From Campylorhamphus procurvoides (lineage: Eukaryota; Chordata; Aves; Passeriformes; Dendrocolaptidae): a DNA stretch of 64,000 nucleotides. Shown in pieces: positions 14,501-48,200 of this stretch (positions within the stretch are counted from its first letter, which is position 1; each line of letters opens with the position of its first letter). Below the pieces are notes generated by a model, which worked only from the letters and a program-made list of their open reading frames with translations, searched no databases and was not told the origin of the DNA. The stretch spans positions 62,001 to 126,000 of the forward strand of contig WBMV01005073.1 of NCBI GenBank assembly GCA_013396655.1. Direction: 5' to 3'. The position numbers and the translations under genes were made by a program.

Positions 14501-16902
14501 TGATGTCTACAGCAGTGGCCTTTCAGTCTGATTTGCACGGATCCAGTGTTCTGTGTATAACTTCTGCTGACAGAGCCTGGGGCTTTCAGAAATGCTCTGC
14601 TGGTGTGGCAAAGCACACTTCACCAACATTTATTTTTGAATGAACAGATATCCCATGGCTCAAAACGACAGTTGCCACGCTGGGAAGACTGAGCATCACA
14701 ATAGCTTTTGAGGTCGTCTATCTAGTGAACAGTGAACTGTACCCTACAACACTGAGGTATGTCAAAAGCTCCCAGAAGTCTTTCAACTTTTCCCTCTGCT
14801 CTTCTGTATTTCCTGTTTCACTGCTGTTTAAGTAAACTCTGTTTTCTTCAGAGTTTCACAGTTGAATGAATAGTGACTACTCAATGTGGATGGCATATGT
14901 TGATGAGATAATTTTGGAGATGAGTCTACATTCTACTCCTTAAACTTCTGGTCAATCTGTTTAGTAGCACCTCTCTAATATCTGGTACTTTTTGTCTTTT
15001 GCAGAAACTTTGGTGTTTCCTTGTGCTCAAGTCTGTGTGACCTAGGTGGGATCATAGCCCCATTCCTGCTTTTCCGATTAGCAGCCATTTGGTTGGAGCT
15101 ACCTCTAATTATTTTCAGTAAGATTTGATATAAGATGTACTTTTGGTTTAAACATCTCCTCCTATCAGAGCTTTTCTTTTGGGGCAAAAGTAGTGTGCAG
15201 GCTCATCTCCCCTTCAGAGCAGCACCTCTCAACCTTCATGCCTAGAGCAAGAGGCTGAATGGCTAATCGGTGAAATGTTTGTGATTTCAACCCACAGACT
15301 GGAAAAAGCTCAGGTCTGCTTGGATAACTTTGCTGAATAAGCAGAAAAACTTAGAGGTGCTTTAAGACTGAGAAACCTTGTAGCTAGGTTCTGTAATTGC
15401 AGAGAAGTAAACTTAGGCTGCCAAGAGTAGAGGTTGATGACCTTTAAAAATTACTTACTTTGAGTTTTTGGTAGGTACAGTTATGACTATAGTTGTATTA
15501 TCTATAACTTTGTATTCCTGTCAAATTTGTTCCCTCAGTTCCATTTTTGGGGAAAAAAAAATAGAGTCATCTGGAGTAATTATATGAAAAAAATTAGATT
15601 AGTAATTTGCAACTAGAACGTGGGAGTCTGTGGCTAAACCAGAGTTCAAGGAGATAGATGTGACTGAGAAAAATCAAAATTGACAGGCTAGACTAAGAAG
15701 GGAAATTGTTGCTAATGACAACTTTAGCCAAAAAAAAGATTGGAAAGACAGGTTTTTGACTTCTAAGATCTCTTTTAAGGGAGATAAGGCTTAAACGAAC
15801 TCCTAGCTCTCAAGTGATTTTGTAATAGGTTAAATTAATGTAGCATAAAGGTATTTGATTAGAATAGTTAGTCAGAAACTGGCACACTTAAAAAATCTCA
15901 CTTCAAACATAATTGAGTAAACTTTTCTCAGTAGGTTAAACCTGAAAATAAAAAAGTATCAAATTTCTTACTGCTTTTCTATTTCTTCAATGTCTGTTTT
16001 AGGTATTCTTGCAGTTGTCTGTGGGCTTCTAGTATTGCTTTTACCAGAAACAAAGGGAATCTCATTACCAGAGACAGTGGAGGATGTGGAACAGCTTTCA
16101 AGGTATGAAGTGTATTTTCTTACTTCTGTTTGGGTGAGGTTTCCTGAGGGTGTTCTCCTCCAATTTTGCCAACTATCAAAAATTCTTGATGTTTTCCAAG
16201 TGTCAAAGTAAATCCCCTAGTTAGGTTGATGTTGTGAGCTATTGAGTTTGCTCAATAGAAACCTGAACTTTTCAGTACCTCTAAGGAAGGTTGTTAAAAA
16301 AATGTATGGAGATAAAAATCTGTATTTTTCTTATGGAAACACAAAGTTGTGCTATACTTTTCTGGAAGCAGAAAGTAAGCATGGAAGAGTAAGCATAGCC
16401 TGCAACTCTCTGCCTGAGAAAAACAACCACTACCTCAGTTGATGAAACCTAAAAAGGGCGCTTTATCATGGAACAAATTCCACAATTCGTGAAGTCATTG
16501 AAAAGTCACATATGTGCTGGATTTATAGCTGAAGAATAGTAGGCACAACTTTCCTATTCCTGGCATAGAACAAGCCAGACTCTTCACTGCACTGCAGACA
16601 TGTAAGAAACATTTATGCCTTGGCTAAATATTTTGAGGATCTAATGCTATATATTAGTGTTTCAAGCAGAGGCTTTGAATATTACATCAACAACTTTTGT
16701 CTGATTCAAGGTACAAACTAAAGAAAAGGAAATTTTCGACACAAAATTTAAATATTTCAGTACTGCAGCTTGGACTGTAACTTGAACTATGCATTTTCCC
16801 ATTTTTTTTCACATTTATATTCCTCTCCCCTTCTGTTTCTTCAGTCATTTTGGAAAACATGGCAAGAAACGGAAACACCAGGACACCGACTCTTATATTT
16901 GA
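2399..16902 (+). CDS. SLC22A3: SLC22A3, organic cation transporter 3 (exons 2-11, 5'-partial)
   Basis: This is a spliced gene of the SLC22 branch of the major facilitator superfamily. Family knowledge: SLC22A3 (OCT3, extraneuronal monoamine transporter) is a plasma-membrane facilitator for organic cations such as monoamines, with 12 membrane segments. Ten exons are visible at 2399-2502, 4486-4640, 7024-7189, 8204-8321, 12252-12349, 12538-12752, 14648-14756, 15005-15117, 16003-16102 and 16845-16902. They sum to 1236 nt (411 residues plus stop) with continuous phase, and all junctions are GT/AG. The translation contains the MFS DR-x-GR loop ([10 protein letters not shown]), [20 protein letters not shown] and [11 protein letters not shown]. 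It matches the SLC22A3 subtype (for example [21 protein letters not shown], split here across exons 2 and 3) better than SLC22A1 or A2. The short basic C-terminus ends DTDSYI. Exon 1 is outside the window. Oddity: a duplicated acceptor before exon 7. Confidence 0.95.
4486..4640 (+). CDS. SLC22A3: SLC22A3 exon 3
   Basis: 155 bp. The acceptor is ttcaacag and the donor gtgaga. It encodes [18 protein letters not shown] onward through [19 protein letters not shown], covering the conserved TM2-TM3 loop GR motif, TM3 and TM4. The final G joins TG of exon 4 to give Val. Confidence 0.95.
7024..7189 (+). CDS. SLC22A3: SLC22A3 exon 4
   Basis: 166 bp. The acceptor is ctgctcag and the donor gtaatg. It encodes [17 protein letters not shown] and continues to [11 protein letters not shown], covering TM5 and TM6. 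The split Trp codon (TG|G) is shared with exon 5. Confidence 0.95.
8204..8321 (+). CDS. SLC22A3: SLC22A3 exon 5
   Basis: 118 bp. The acceptor is gttcttacag and the donor gtactg. It encodes [20 protein letters not shown] and continues to SPHYSE, the start of the large intracellular loop. It carries the PESPRWL signature typical of SLC22 and sugar-transporter-like MFS proteins. It ends in phase 0. Confidence 0.95.
9020..9074 (+). mobile_element. CR1 3'-end fragment
   Basis: The segment reads like the 3' terminus of CR1 on the plus strand: a stretch resembling gatctttaaggtcccttccaa, then imperfect ATGATT/ATTTTATG repeats like the (ATTCTATG)n tail. It directly precedes a larger CR1 copy and may be the older element into which that copy inserted. 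Confidence 0.6.
9075..9857 (+). mobile_element. CR1 non-LTR retrotransposon with 5' inversion
   Basis: Two CR1 pieces lie back to back. Positions 9075 to about 9391 read on the minus strand as the C-terminal region of the CR1 reverse-transcriptase ORF2, including [20 protein letters not shown] and [17 protein letters not shown]. From about 9394 to 9857 the plus strand continues with the next CR1 segment, beginning DTDLL then [20 protein letters not shown]. It runs through the CR1 3' untranslated sequence to a tail ending ccatgattctatgatc. The protein break points adjoin (...PQHR | DTDLL...), so this is best read as one 5'-truncated CR1 whose 5' part is inverted. It sits in SLC22A3 intron 5. 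It is decayed and not coding now. Confidence 0.8.
9858..12251 (+). other. SLC22A3: SLC22A3 intron 5, remainder
   Basis: This is the part of intron 5 after the CR1 copy, up to the exon 6 acceptor. I see no exon, RNA gene or recognisable repeat. Several short open frames here look like chance. Confidence 0.6.
12252..12349 (+). CDS. SLC22A3: SLC22A3 exon 6
   Basis: 98 bp. The acceptor is gtctcctcag and the donor gtgagt. It encodes [20 protein letters not shown] followed by [13 protein letters not shown], the end of the central cytoplasmic loop and the beginning of TM7. The last Trp codon (TG|G) is completed by exon 7. Confidence 0.95.
12440..12541 (+). repeat. SLC22A3: 51-bp tandem duplication containing the exon 7 splice acceptor
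   Basis: Positions 12440-12490 and 12491-12541 are two copies of one 51-bp unit, starting acaataatgtatttgcctct and ending tttaggttc, with a single visible mismatch (tttcctg against tttgctg). Each copy carries a pyrimidine tract and an acceptor AG (12485-12486 and 12536-12537) plus the first exon bases GTTC. The distance of 51 is a multiple of three, and the extra segment has no stop in the exon frame. Confidence 0.95.
12538..12752 (+). CDS. SLC22A3: SLC22A3 exon 7
   Basis: 215 bp when the second (downstream) acceptor is used, which gives the family-standard sequence [20 protein letters not shown] through [11 protein letters not shown] (TM7-TM9). The donor is gtaatt. Using the upstream acceptor would start the exon at 12487 and add 17 residues in frame. 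The last base G pairs with AT of exon 8 (Asp). Confidence 0.93.
12753..14647 (+). other. SLC22A3: SLC22A3 intron 7
   Basis: The first half is more GC-rich than the surrounding introns, and several overlapping short open frames appear there on both strands, none recognisable. A CR1 3' end lies at about 14096-14245. I see no additional exon. Confidence 0.6.
14096..14245 (+). mobile_element. CR1 3'-end fragment
   Basis: The plus strand matches a CR1 3' end: acatccctggagatttc, then a stretch like tagtggtggattagacagtg, ttggactcaatggtcttgaa and a tail of aatgattctacaattctatg. It is 5'-truncated and degenerate, within SLC22A3 intron 7. Confidence 0.85.
14648..14756 (+). CDS. SLC22A3: SLC22A3 exon 8
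   Basis: 109 bp. The acceptor is tgaacag and the donor gtatgt. It encodes [20 protein letters not shown] and continues [17 protein letters not shown]. It includes TM10 and the conserved NSELYPTT-R motif of SLC22 transporters. Confidence 0.95.
15005..15117 (+). CDS. SLC22A3: SLC22A3 exon 9
   Basis: 113 bp. The acceptor is gtcttttgcag and the donor gtaaga. It encodes [20 protein letters not shown] and continues to LELPLIIF, the TM11 region. The final A joins GT of exon 10 to give Ser. Confidence 0.95.
15118..16002 (+). other. SLC22A3: SLC22A3 intron 9
   Basis: AT-rich intron in which I see no exon, repeat or RNA gene. Confidence 0.7.
16003..16102 (+). CDS. SLC22A3: SLC22A3 exon 10
   Basis: 100 bp. 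The acceptor is tctgttttag and the donor gtatga. It encodes [18 protein letters not shown] followed by [14 protein letters not shown]. This is TM12 and the PETKG motif found at the C-terminal end of many MFS carriers. Confidence 0.95.
16845..16902 (+). CDS. SLC22A3: SLC22A3 exon 11 (last coding exon)
   Basis: 58 bp. The acceptor is tttcttcag. It encodes [19 protein letters not shown] and a TGA stop. This is the basic cytoplasmic tail, less conserved with mammals than the body of the protein, so the exon rests on phase, acceptor and position more than on similarity. Confidence 0.8.
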
Positions 16903-17067
16903 CCTTTGAAGGACAGCACTGAGCAAAGAACTGTGTTCCCATAGCAGGAATTTGTTCTTGACCTGCCACCACTTCAAAATTTGCTGCAGAATATGGATTA
17001 TACTTCATATTCTTCATCTAACCAGAAGGACATTTAAAACAAGTAGTGTATTTTTCTATGAATATGA

Positions 17068-17073
17068 AATAAA
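17068..17073 (+). promoter_or_regulatory. SLC22A3: Polyadenylation signal AATAAA for SLC22A3
   Basis: AATAAA lies about 165 nt after the stop codon and is followed by a T-rich stretch ending in TTTTTTTTTTCTG. This is consistent with the 3' end of the transcript. Confidence 0.6.
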
Positions 17074-20000
17074 TACTTTTTTTTTTTCTGAGTACATTAT
17101 TTGCAAGAAGGGACCAGTTTGTGATTCTTGGTAGAGAATAGAACAGCTTTAAAAAGATACACTATCCAGCTCAGTGAGCTTGTATTTATTTCTTTATCTT
17201 TTTTGAGCCATTTTAAAATTTTTTTTATTAGGATATACATTTGGGTGGGGAAGGTTTGAGATGGTACTTCTTGATTAAGATTTAGATGCCTTTGAGGAGG
17301 AGAGGATGAGTATTTCAAATTATTCCATTTTGCCAGTGAAGAATATGGCCAAATATAAGATAGGATGGCTCAGGAAGGAGAGTAGTGATCAGAGTGTCTC
17401 TTTCTCTGGTTGGGAGGGATGGGAATCAGCGGTGTGCATCAGGAGAACCTCTCAGGTCTGATTGTCATCCACAGGGACCCTTTGCAACAAAAGCCCTGGC
17501 TCTCTCCCTTTTCAAGGGCTTTCTGAAATGTGACAGCAGTCCTCCTCCTTACCTTTCCAGGGCTTTATGTAGGTGCCATACCCTGCACAGGGCATCAACT
17601 CTGCAGGTCAGACTGTCCTGCTGCTCATTAGTGCCTTCCACTAGACCCAGCTGGGCTTCATGTGACACCCCATTGTCCTGTCCCCCTGGCCATATGTCTG
17701 AGGGAGGGGCTTCTGCCTGCTCTCCCCTGTTGGATGGTTTTCCAAACCTCTCTTTCAAGAGCATGCCTATTTTTATCTTTCCAAATTATACTCTACCCAT
17801 CCCTACAAACCAAATTCCTTCACCCTCACCACTGCCAAGGTGACCTGAAATTTCTGTCTTCTTATTATTACTATTTATCTTCTTTCTGTCTTGGAGACAA
17901 ATTATTTGGGTTGTTGTCAGGGATGTTAAGCTGGAAAGATGGACAGGGATGAGACAGGAGCTTTAGTTATTGAGTGAAGTGTTAACTGGTCCCAGCTGTT
18001 TGAAGCTGACACAGCAGAATAACTTGACTCTCTGGCTCTGCAAGCAGATACCAGGGACGGACTACCTTCCCTTTCTGTTGTATGACCTTCGTCAAGCATT
18101 GGGTTCTGGCCACTGGCTGGTAAACAATATACTCGTTACAGAGAAGGACTTGAAAAGCTGTGTTGTTCAAAAGGTTACCAACAGAGAAATAAATAAACAA
18201 AAGAAAGTCAATGGGGTCTTGTAAAGGACCTTGTAAGCTCAAAAAATGACATATTTGGCATAAGCAAATACAGGACTGAGTTTTGACGGTTCATATCACA
18301 GATGAGTAGAGCTACATTACAGTCAGTGAAACTGAATGACTACTGCTCCTGTCTCACCATTCTAAGAACAGATACAGGCAGGTGCCTGCCCAGGAGGACT
18401 TCCTGTACTGTGTGTTTCAACAATTCTCAACCCTCCCTGCCTTTTCTCAGCAGCTGCCCTTATCATCAGCCTTGCTGGAAGAAAACAGGACCTTTAACAC
18501 TAATCTCAGCCTAATGTTTGCACACTTTAGGCAGTTAGTGATAAAGGCCTGTCTTTCAAGGCTGTTTCTAACTTCCTCTGAGGCATAGTAAAGGTCAATG
18601 GGATGCTTAGGAAAAGTCAGTAGTGACTGAGAGATATGAAATTAAATAAGCATCTCACAATATATCTGGCTAATCTAGAAGACAACCCAAAACTGGAGCT
18701 ACTGCTATGGGGGAAAAACTTCTACACCAACACATTCTTCTGTAGGTAGCCAGAGACAAACTGCTAGCTGGCAGAGGCCAGCCCTGAACTAGAAGCTGTG
18801 GGCTTGCTCTGGCCATGCTAGTCTCAGTGCAGGGTGCAGACTGCAGGCATCAGGATGCAGAATTCAGACCTGTCTTCTCTGCACCCAGGCAGACCACACC
18901 ACAGGCATGGCCCTTAGAGAGTCAGGATGGAGTGATCAGATGTGACGCATTTATTTATTTTGTAGAGGACAGCACAAAAAAAAGCCTGTGAATGTATTTT
19001 GACTGCTAAAATGACAGCAGCTTGTGACTTCAGGTGAAATTTGTATTTGGTAATTGCTCCTGTGCTAGCTCTTAGCCATAACAGAGGGATTTTGTAAGTC
19101 AAAAAATTCTCCCATTCTATGAGGGTTTGTTGTGGTTAAGCTGTTGTGGGTGAGAAAGGACAGATGAGGTTGTGGAAGCACAGAGACAGGTTCAATGAGT
19201 GGGAACCCCAGAAGAAACCAGCTGCACAGAAGTCCATGCATGTGGGTATGCAGATCACTGGACAGGATGTTGGTTTAAAAAAAAGTCATTCTAAATTTTT
19301 ATATGCCTCAAACAACTTAATACATACGAGAAAGTCCTACAAACTTCTCAGGAGGCACATCAGTGTTCTCCTCAGCTGCAGGGTTGTTGTGACCCAGCTC
19401 ACCCAGTGAGAGGCACTGCAAGTACAGACCAAACTGTCAGCTACGGTTGTCTTGCCTGTGTATGCTTTGGAGGCTCATTGAGAGATGTGGGATACACAGC
19501 AGATCACAAGGGATCACCTTGCTGTCACCAAAGGCACATGAACAATGTGACTACAGAATCCCAGGAGCTGTGTTCTTCCTACAACAAAGAGGTTCCTCGG
19601 GCCAACAAACAGGTGAATGTGCTGTTTGGTTCAAATATACCACTGCCACCAAATGTGCTGGGTTCTTTCATGTGGTCTGTACAAATGGTTAGTGATAAGT
19701 GGCAAATTTTATTGCCTCTGACACTCTTGCAGAGGGAAAAGATCAGCTGGCACTCTTTGAAAGGTTATGAGGTGGGACTTCTGTAGCTGTTCAGGCATGT
19801 CCAGATGTTTCTAGACAGTTTGACAAGGACAGCAAGGCCACTGATGTCTTTGCCTACAAGCCAGAGAGTTAAGCAGATATTAACTGTGCCTTCAGGAGTT
19901 CACATCTGAGAGCTTAACAAATCAAAGACCAAGCTGCAACACAGAATTTCTCTTGTCAGGGAAATTCTGTACAGATCTCTCGACTGGCTTAATGATCAAA

Positions 20001-21277
20001 ATGCATATATATGGAAAGTACACAGGAGCGTATTTATACTCAGTGAATCCTGCAGGCAACATAGGTGGGTGCAGCACACTTTATCAGAGCTGTTCCTGTT
20101 CAGGAAGCAATGCCCTGAGAAGATTGCATCTCCCAGAATCAGACTCCAGATATATTTCAGCCTCCAGACAAAGAAGCTACAAAAATTGTCCTGCCACCTG
20201 ATTATGCTTTATAGTTCTCATACGTACATGCCTACAAAAAAATAAAGACAATCTAAAAATGTCATGTAGCTTGGCATGTGTGAGAGTGGACCTCTGCACT
20301 GCAGAAAATGGACAAGACAACTCCCACTTCAGGAAGTAGCTGTGTCACTTGGAGTACACTCAGCATACCCTGGGGATGCAGAAGGAGCCCATGCAGAGCC
20401 TGGAGTCCCCAGATGCCTGTGGGGTGCTCCCTGGCTGATAGGCAATGGGTGCAGGGTGAGAACAGGAGTTCATAGCTAGTGAGTGTTTAACTTTGGCACG
20501 TATGAGCCAAGCTTTTCCTGGAAAGCATTTCTAAAGGTTTAAGCTTTTTATAACCACAGACATGTGCACATGATTTTCTTTTAGAGAAGAAAAATGTACA
20601 TCTAACAGCTATGTAGTCAAATAAAGTTGTACAATGAAACAAATGGGTACTATGGGCAACACAATTCTGTAATACATTAAATGCATTGTCATTACTTGTG
20701 GTAATGATTGACATTTATTCCTCTGTCTTTAGTATGGGCTGACTTCTGAGTGAGGCTATTTTTCATTCACTGCTTTATGTCTTTGACACAACATTTGTAG
20801 TTTTGCTGATTAGATTTCCATGTCAATAAAAAAATATGAAAATACAACAAAAATATGTCTGCTTCTTTTCTTTTTTTTTCCCATCACATGTATTGAATGC
20901 TAAAAGATAGATACAATAAAGCTTCACATACATATAAGACATGAGATTCTTCTTTAGGTTGTTGTATCAAATTGGTAAGAGGCTCAGACAACTCACATAA
21001 AATAAAAATTATTCTCCTTTCTTCATTTGTTGGAAGCACAATATCTTGGGAAATGATGACCTTATAGGAAAACATCATTGTAGAACCTAACATAAGATCA
21101 AAATGCAGGTGTCCAGTTAGAGTTAAGGTCGGGATTTTTGACATGGAATCCAGAGGTGTGTAAGTCTATTATCAAACATAGCAAACCATACAACATATAG
21201 AAAGAGGGTAACACACTGTCAGTTGGGTTTCTTGGCAATAACTGTTACTTTATGGCAATTTTAAATCGATGATCATA
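17074..21277. other. Intergenic region between SLC22A3 and PLG
   Basis: The two flanking genes converge tail to tail here. In primates LPA occupies the equivalent gap. I looked for kringle or protease exons in both strands and saw none. Open frames such as 17385-17843 (+) and 19406-19786 (+) have no recognisable domain. No clear repeat was identified. Confidence 0.6.
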
Positions 21278-21283
21278 TTTATT
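21278..21283 (-). promoter_or_regulatory. PLG: Polyadenylation signal of PLG
   Basis: TTTATT on the plus strand, i.e. AATAAA on the coding strand, about 100 nt past the PLG stop. The second plasminogen gene has the same signal at almost the same distance from its stop (52915-52920). Confidence 0.65.
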
Positions 21284-21382
21284 TTGCTTTCTTATGAATG
21301 ATTGTAGCTTTATATTGCACTTGGCATCTTGTATTTCTGATGTGCATACTTCTTTCCAGGAGAGGGCAGTCCATACCCAGGA

Positions 21383-45092
<23,710 letters not shown>

Positions 45093-45139
45093 TTTGGCCA
45101 CACTGGTGGGTGCTGGAAGTTGTGTGTGTCAGTGCACAA

Positions 45140-45146
45140 AGTTTTA
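45140..45146 (-). promoter_or_regulatory. PLG: TATA-like element of PLG (approximate)
   Basis: On the coding strand the stretch gagtcaataaaactttgtg lies about 50 nt before the ATG. AATAAAA could act as a weak TATA-like box, implying a very short 5' UTR. This is inferred from spacing alone. Confidence 0.3.
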
Positions 45147-45198
45147 TTGACTCACACTGGAGTGAGGCAGCATCAAACAAACAAGGCAGGAGGATTAA

Positions 45199-45211
45199 GT
45201 TAATCATTCTC
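45199..45211 (+). promoter_or_regulatory. PLG: HNF1-like site upstream of PLG
   Basis: The sequence gttaatcattctc matches 10 of 13 positions of the liver factor HNF1 consensus GTTAATNATTAAC. It is about 110 nt upstream of the start codon. Plasminogen is a hepatocyte gene, and HNF1 control of PLG is known in mammals. Function here is inferred. Confidence 0.4.
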
Positions 45212-48200
45212 CCATGCTGTTCCCCCCTTGCTGTGGTGTGGCCATTCAAACAACCTTGAATTGGATGGATTACCAAATCAGATTCAATCATTTCTACTGG
45301 ATGCTATCAAATGTGAAGGAGCTTTCTTGTTTTACAGGATATGTTCTGTTCTCACATGGTTAGGTCTTTCTCTACTAGAGAAAAGACAGAAATAATGTTG
45401 CTGGAAAACATGGGAAATCATGTGTCCTGGCAAAATTTGAATTTCTACTGAGACTGTAGTCCCAATAGTAAAGTCAGCCATGCATACCTGCATTGATTTA
45501 TAAGAAGCAATTTCTATTTAATCTCAGGCTAAGAAATAATTCCTTTTCTGCTATGTCTTCCTGATCTGGACTTTTCTTTCTTCCTTCTATTTGGGAGTAG
45601 GACTAAATTTTTATTTCAGTTAAACTTTAGTTTTAGGAAGAGACTCTTAATCTTAAACATTCAATTGAAAAGCCATACGTAGCAATTTAGTGTTCTTCCT
45701 CACCAGACATTTAACCTCACACTGCATGCACAAATCCATCTAGTGGGGGTGTCAGACTTTGCTCATCTGTGTGCTATCCTGATTTCAACATCAGCTCACT
45801 CTGCAATTCCCAAGTAGCCTTTACCTTGAAAAAGCTGCACTGCAGCACCATTTCATGCCTTCTCTTGCAGGTTAGCTCACTGGTGTTGTTTCAAAACAAC
45901 TTGTTGAATCAAATGTGCTAGTGACTCACCAGAGGCAGGAGCAGGATGAATACTGGATGAGGAAAGCAGACTTAAATGGGCACTGCTGGCTCATGCAATT
46001 CAGTCTTCAACTGAAGGCCAGAAGTTCACAGAATCATGAGTTCCTTCAAAAAACTAATGAGCCTATCCACTTTCTTGTTGTTCTACTTGCTTTAAGTGGA
46101 AATTACCTTGTATTGATGGCTTGGGATAAATTAGCTTCTATTTTACCGATTATGTGAAAAATCTAGGGCTGATCTGACTTGTGGTATTATGCTATTCTTC
46201 TCCTGCAGGGTACTGTAATACTATGTTATTCGATTGTCTTCTGTGCTTGAGTCTATTTCAATGCAACTTGTGAACAATGGCAAATCATAGTATATCTGTA
46301 GAGGCTTGGGGTACCATTAGCATTAGTCCAGGGAAACAAAGCAGATTGGCCCAAGAGAGGAGCTGATGGGAGCTGGACTCAGCTCAGGGAAACACTTGGA
46401 GGGTGACAGAGAGAAAGGGTTGGATGTAGTGCAATTATATGTGGGCTTGGGCTTATCATGTTTTAGGAACAATTACTCATTGGGAAAGAAGGATAAAACA
46501 GAAAAGCAGAAAACAAAATAGGCTTCACTAGCAAGTAGGCTTTTGAGAACTATTCAGGTTTGGTTTAGCCCCACATGTTCTTAACAATCTTAACCCCATT
46601 TTCAATTCTTGCTCCAGATCCTGTTTTTCCTCTGTCCTGCTCTATATCCCCTGACTTCCTTGTCACTGTCTTTTCCACAGCCACAGCCAGCATCTGCTTG
46701 CCAGTCCCTGTGCCTCTTTCCCGACAGATATTATCAGGTAGTGTTTTTTTCCTTATTCTAATGCGAAACTTACTTTCTACTGAATCCTGCCATCCCCAGC
46801 ATCTCTGGCACCTTCCCCAGGCTTCTCTATCCCCCATTTCCACTGAGGTTTTTGGAGGGTTAGTGTGTTATGGTGCACAGCTGGTGGTTAAAGTCTAAGA
46901 AAAAAGCTGCATAAGTAGCTGAGAGCTGCTGTTTGTCCTGCATGAGAGAGGTTCGAAAAGCCTTGACTCGTAACTGAGTTTGTAAAATTCCTTGATAAAG
47001 ACTATGTATTAGATATTTTAATTAGATTCGCTAATGCAGTTAAGAAAATCTGCATGCATGATGTAAACAAACTCTTTGGTAAGCTTTCCTTGTGCTAAAG
47101 GGCTACATATACTCCTCCAGAGTCTATACCTCTACCTTATATTCTATAGCAGTTGCCACTTTTAGGCTTTAGTCTGGTGCTTCTCTCAGTCTCATTGCCT
47201 TGAATCTGATTAAAATGCACCTACATTGGTGTGGATGTTTGTGACTTATTTCTGAGGAAAAGAGAGAAAACTTGTATTGCCATTTCATTCAGATTTAGAG
47301 AAATATTATTAATCTTTGTCTTAATAAATCTGATCCTGGAAAGCTGGACTTGAGAATATTGTCAGCAATTGTTCCTTGTTAAAAAATTATCAGTCCCTAA
47401 GTCTTCCAAAAGGAATGGTCAAAACAGGAGAAATGTCTTTTATCTGACAGACTGGCACTCCTCACTGCTGTCTTGTGACAAGGATGTGACCCCTCAAGGC
47501 ATTGTGTTTGAAAGGATCTCTTGTAAACAGTTGATTTATCTGGCTCCTTTTGTGCCTTTCTGTCTTTTTTCTTTTACCTTGCAGATTCACACAGTGTCTA
47601 AATCTTTCCCCAGTTTTGGTCTTGTGGTGTTTGTTCTCATTTATTTGATCACTGTGAGGCCCACCCAGAGGTGGAAGTTTATCAGATCTTATTTCAGAGT
47701 CAGGGTACATTAGTTAGCACAGTGGTTAAAATATAAACAACAGTAGAAGGCTTTTTAAATAGAAGTTGACCCTTGAAATTGGGTTTACTGTAAGCTCAGA
47801 AAAATCTCCCCTGAAAGAAATTGCAAACAATGTCAGAGTACAGGTCACATAAATTAACATAAACACAATCAGTCTAAATTGCAGCATTTGAAAACATCAG
47901 AAACCAGCCACTTGGGTATGACTTACTTTCTAAGAGGAGACGACCAAAGGTGAGATTCAGTTGCCTTTGAAAATGTTCAAAGGAAGGGAAAATCTCAAAA
48001 GGGAGCTCTAAGGAAGGGCAGATCTGCAACTTTGGGGTGAGCATGAACTAAAGGAGCTTGTGCAATTGCTCCAAAGAGTAACCCCATGACATAGATCCAT
48101 GGGCAGCTGGGAAATAAGGAAGGTACTTTCTTTTCAAATACAATCAGAACAAGTAATGAATGAGAGACCAACACAGCCTTCATTCACAGAGTCAGAGAGA

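Noticed and set aside
2399..16902. Assigning the transporter to SLC22A1 or SLC22A2
   Set aside because: Segments such as [28 protein letters not shown] and [10 protein letters not shown] fit the SLC22A3 type, and the position next to PLG agrees.
17385..17843. 152-codon open frame between SLC22A3 and PLG
   Set aside because: Composition looks non-coding (Pro/Ser/Cys-rich, from a C/T-rich stretch) and no family is recognisable.
19406..19786. 126-codon open frame, considered as a retroviral or gene remnant
   Set aside because: I could not match it to any known protein motif and there are no flanking repeats visible.
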